Positions 61,686 through 64,000 of a DNA stretch of 64,000 nt are shown piece after piece. Each line of letters begins with the position of its first letter. Position 1 is the stretch's first letter. Where the stretch lies: positions 186,001 to 250,000 of the forward strand of contig DDPF01000012.1 of the NCBI GenBank assembly GCA_002342065.1, written 5' to 3'. The stretch comes from Bacteroidetes bacterium UBA2475. GTDB lineage: Bacteria; Bacteroidota; Bacteroidia; B-17B0; Aurantibacillaceae. The notes beneath the pieces were generated by a model that did not search any database, was not told the origin of the DNA, and worked only from the letters and a program-made list of their open reading frames with translations. The translations under genes and the position numbers were made by a program.

Positions 61686-62885
61686 ATGATAGGCCGCACG
61701 ATCTCTTTATATAAAACCTCCTTTACCGGTCTGTCAAAAGAAACCTGGCTGCTTTCTTTTATCATGCTAATTAACCGAAGCGGCACAATGGTAGTTCCCT
61801 TCATGACACTTTATTTGACAAGTAAAGAAATGAACCACAGCCTAAGCGATGCCGGAACTGTGATGGGTTTGTTTGGTCTTGGTGCAATTATTGGCGCTTA
61901 TTTTGGCGGGAAATTTTCAGATAAGATCGGTTTTCGTAAAGTGCAATTAATTACTCTTTTTTTTGGCGGCGTTCTGTTTATTGTTCTTGGCCAGATCCAT
62001 TCCTTCCCGCTTATTTGTGTTTTTACTTTTTTATTAAGTTTTGTGAACGAAGGTTTCCGACCTGCCAACTCTTCGGCAATTGCATTTTATAGTAACCCAG
62101 AGAACAGAACGCGCTCTTATTCGCTTAACCGCTTATCTATTAATTTAGGCTGGGCTGTTGGTGTTTCTATTGGCGGGCTCGTAGCTGCATACAACTATGA
62201 ATTATTATTTTGGATAGATGGTATTACAAATATTGGCGGTGCAATATTTTTATTTTGCTTTTTAAAACCAATGCCGGTTGCAGCTAAAACAGAAATTAAA
62301 AAAGAAGAAGTGCCGGTTGCGCAATCTGCTTATAATGACAAGACTTATTTATGGTTCATTGTTTTAGTGACGATGTTTGCTTTTTGTTTTTTTCAACTGT
62401 TTACCACTGTACCAAAATACTTTAGAGATAATTTACATTTAAGCGAACGATTTATTGGTTTTATAATGGCCTTTAACGGACTTATTATAGTTGCTATTGA
62501 AATGGTGTTGATCTATATTTTAGAAAAGAAAAACAGGAACATGTTCTATATACGTTTTGGTTTAATAATGTGTTCACTCGCTTTCTTCTCTTTATTATTA
62601 CCCGGCAATGCAAAACTAATAACGCTTATTATGATCTTATTTATTACACTGGGTGAGATCACATCTATGCCATTTATGAATTCGTTCTGGATAAAACGTT
62701 CTAACGAAAAGAATCGCGGACAATATGCAGCACTTTATACAATTGCATGGGGTACAGGTCAAACATTAGGCCCATTCCTCTGCTCAAAATTAGTTGAAGC
62801 CACTAATTTTTCGATAATGTTTATCACTTTAGGAACGGTATTAATTTTAACAGCTTTTGGCTTTTACAAATTAAAAACTACCTAA
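61686..62885 (+). CDS. Major facilitator superfamily transporter
   Basis: 399 residues with about twelve transmembrane helices and a central hydrophilic loop (MPVAAKTEIKKEEVPVAQS, about 197-220). MFS signatures: GKFSDKIGFRKVQLIT after helix 2 and the proline-containing later helices. Of the DHA/multidrug type by general look; substrate unknown. Own promoter and a downstream hairpin. Confidence 0.9.
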   Translation: MIGRTISLYKTSFTGLSKETWLLSFIMLINRSGTMVVPFMTLYLTSKEMNHSLSDAGTVMGLFGLGAIIGAYFGGKFSDKIGFRKVQLITLFFGGVLFIVLGQIHSFPLICVFTFLLSFVNEGFRPANSSAIAFYSNPENRTRSYSLNRLSINLGWAVGVSIGGLVAAYNYELLFWIDGITNIGGAIFLFCFLKPMPVAAKTEIKKEEVPVAQSAYNDKTYLWFIVLVTMFAFCFFQLFTTVPKYFRDNLHLSERFIGFIMAFNGLIIVAIEMVLIYILEKKNRNMFYIRFGLIMCSLAFFSLLLPGNAKLITLIMILFITLGEITSMPFMNSFWIKRSNEKNRGQYAALYTIAWGTGQTLGPFLCSKLVEATNFSIMFITLGTVLILTAFGFYKLKTT

Positions 62886-62897
62886 AACACAAAATAA

Positions 62898-62927
62898 AAG
62901 GCCTCTACCTATGAAAGTAGCGGCCTT
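62898..62927 (+). terminator. Terminator-like hairpin after the MFS gene
   Basis: AAGGCC with CTAC (62898-62908) pairs with GTAG and GGCCTT (62917-62927), one mismatch; the T run is weak. Confidence 0.55.
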
Positions 62928-63133
62928 AAATTAAGAATGGTTATTTGCATAAACATCCTATTTCGTTCACCGTATCCCACCTGTGCTTTTGCGCTGGTGT
63001 CGGCTAATGGTAGTATATTCAGCGCTTTTAAAATTTTCAGGACCGTCATCCTTTTCCTTTGTATTTTTCAACTTCAGGTTTTAAAAGCTAATTACATACT
63101 TAACATTGCAAACTCTGTGCCACAAAATTAACA

Positions 63134-63162
63134 TTGTTGTAAAACAGTGAGTTATAAATTTA
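63134..63162 (+). promoter_or_regulatory. Possible promoter for the window-end secreted protein
   Basis: TTG (63134-63136), 18 bp, then TAAATTTA (63155-63162), one mismatch from TAnnTTTG. It would leave about 100 nt of leader. Confidence 0.3.
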
Positions 63163-63187
63163 CATTGATAAAATTGAGCGAAATAAT

Positions 63188-63204
63188 TTACCCGATAAGG
63201 GTAT
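63188..63204. promoter_or_regulatory. TTACCC-N5-GGGTAT dyad
   Basis: TACCC (63189-63193) and GGGTA (63199-63203), similar to the dyads at 14738 and 50789 but with a five-base spacer. Confidence 0.35.
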
Positions 63205-63228
63205 TTGTGTAATTAAACTCGATTTTTT

Positions 63229-63276
63229 ATGGAAAAAAAGAAAGGGTGGCATCTTAATTTAAAAGAAAGCCCATGA
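63229..63276 (+). other. Possible 15-codon leader peptide overlapping the next start
   Basis: ATG opens MEKKKGWHLNLKESP; its stop TGA overlaps the ATG at 63273 (ATGA), so ribosomes could reinitiate on the secreted-protein gene. Confidence 0.3.
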
Positions 63277-64000
63277 AAAATCTTATACTCTTAATTTTTA
63301 GTCTTTTGATAAAAACGTCAGTTGGACAAGTTTTTTTAAATGGAAATTTTGAAAATAATTCAGCAAGCGGTGACCTTATTAATCTATCAAATGCCGATTG
63401 TAATTCAAAATTAAGAGATGTAAATTCATTTGGAACTTATGGCGATGTGGATATTATTAAGTCATCTTCTTATGGCGGCAGCGGTGCGCAAGACGGTGCC
63501 TGGTATTTAGGTTTAACCGGTGGCGGTACTGATATAATTGCTTTAACTCTAAATGAACCTTTAACACAGGGGAAAGTTTATACTATTTCTTTTTACGACA
63601 GGAAGACGAGCGGCTATGTTGTGTCTCCAATTCAAATAGGCTTATCAACCACAAATAATAGCGCCGGAACTAATGTTTATACCTGTACTGAGCTCGCTAA
63701 ATTAAATGTATGGTCACAACACACGTTTACTTTTACAGCGCCAAATAATGGTCAGTATATTACTGTACAAATGCAAAGTGGCGATATACAACATTGGATC
63801 AACATAGATAATTTTGTTTTTAATAAGACAAAATGTGGTGGACCGTTAACTATTCTTGCTTCTGCCAATTCAGTTGAGTTAGGAAGCTCAGTTACTTTTA
63901 CAGCACAAGGTGGAAATAATTATACCTGGGCAGCAGACGGAACATTAAGTGCATTGACCGGAAGTGTTGTTACTGCAATACCACGCTCAAATATTATTTA
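63273..64000 (+). CDS. Secreted surface protein, 3' end cut by window
   Basis: At least 242 codons. Signal peptide MKNLILLIFSLLIKTSVGQ, then a beta-rich domain resembling a carbohydrate-binding jelly-roll (VFLNGNFENNSASGDLINL, GAQDGAWYLGLTGGG, WSQHTFTFTAPNNGQYITVQM, WINIDNFVF) of the kind common at the N-terminus of T9SS cargo, followed by what looks like an Ig/PKD-like module (SVELGSSVTFTAQGGNNYTWAADG). The C-terminus, and so the sorting domain, lies outside the window. Confidence 0.82.
   Translation, partial: MKNLILLIFSLLIKTSVGQVFLNGNFENNSASGDLINLSNADCNSKLRDVNSFGTYGDVDIIKSSSYGGSGAQDGAWYLGLTGGGTDIIALTLNEPLTQGKVYTISFYDRKTSGYVVSPIQIGLSTTNNSAGTNVYTCTELAKLNVWSQHTFTFTAPNNGQYITVQMQSGDIQHWINIDNFVFNKTKCGGPLTILASANSVELGSSVTFTAQGGNNYTWAADGTLSALTGSVVTAIPRSNII

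Larger units (their letters stand above)
62886..63272. other. 387-bp intergenic region, no convincing gene
   Basis: Holds a terminator-like hairpin (62898-62927), an AT-rich stretch with a small open frame (62937-63131) lacking gene-like features, a weak promoter (63134-63162), an ACCC/GGGT dyad (63188-63204) and a 15-codon leader ORF (63229-63276). Confidence 0.7.

Noticed and set aside
62937..63131. 64-codon open frame in the gap after the MFS gene
   Set aside because: No promoter, signal, domain or gene-like composition; it spans an AT-rich intergenic stretch with other regulatory-looking elements.

Overview
The window is a 64 kb piece of an AT-rich chromosome from a member of the Bacteroidota. 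This rests on three very large cell-surface proteins with gliding-motility-associated C-terminal (type B type IX secretion, T9SS) domains, GldA, a PorE-like TPR/propeller/OmpA protein, a TonB-dependent receptor with a carboxypeptidase-regulatory plug extension, LytTR signalling, and the Bacteroidota promoter box TAnnTTTG upstream of many genes. Tryptophan 2,3-dioxygenase, a di-heme peroxidase and a multiheme cytochrome suggest an organism able to respire, in or near the Flavobacteriales; I cannot name a genus. I see no rRNA, tRNA, CRISPR array, prophage or insertion sequence.

Layout. 1-10 kb: asparagine synthetase (cut by the window start), a minus-strand envelope cluster (CPBP protease, M61 peptidase, PorE-like protein, barrel-like protein), a di-heme peroxidase, a cyclase-family hydrolase and thymidylate synthase. 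10-22.3 kb: three tandem paralogous giant secreted proteins, each with its own terminator. 22.5-25.5 kb: DUF1287 protein, RfbA, a prenyl diphosphate synthase and a thioesterase. 25.5-32.4 kb: a signalling region. On the minus strand a YfiR-like periplasmic protein, a TPR protein, a HAMP-PP2C phosphatase and a propeller protein follow one another; a sigma factor and a membrane protein diverge on the plus strand. 32.4-40.2 kb: GldA, tryptophan dioxygenase, and a tightly overlapping operon with DapF, GNAT, a seven-heme TPR cytochrome and MltG. 40.3-50.6 kb: HtrA/DegP protease, a V4R histidine kinase, DUF3817, DUF1415, an exonuclease/GIY-YIG fusion, a LytTR two-component pair, a quinone-reductase-like flavoprotein and a TonB receptor. 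50.9-64 kb: SiaC-like protein with a TPR-PP2C phosphatase, DUF2911 and TPR proteins, aldo/keto reductase, a Lys/Glu-rich secreted protein, YceH, DUF2461, NlpC/P60, an endonuclease III homologue, Hsp20, an MFS transporter and the start of another secreted protein.

Most promising for novelty: (i) the YfiR-like/TPR/HAMP-PP2C operon, which looks like a Yfi-type periplasmic sensing module joined to a phosphatase output instead of a diguanylate cyclase, and whose first gene has no ATG start; (ii) the SiaC/TPR-PP2C pair without an adjacent kinase; (iii) the three mosaic adhesin-like proteins with a 166-residue tandem repeat and elaborate upstream dyads; (iv) recurring ATACCC-N6-GGGTAT dyads in intergenic regions; and (v) the seven-heme TPR cytochrome translationally coupled to cell-wall genes. 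All functions are inferred by reading the sequence; no database search was run.
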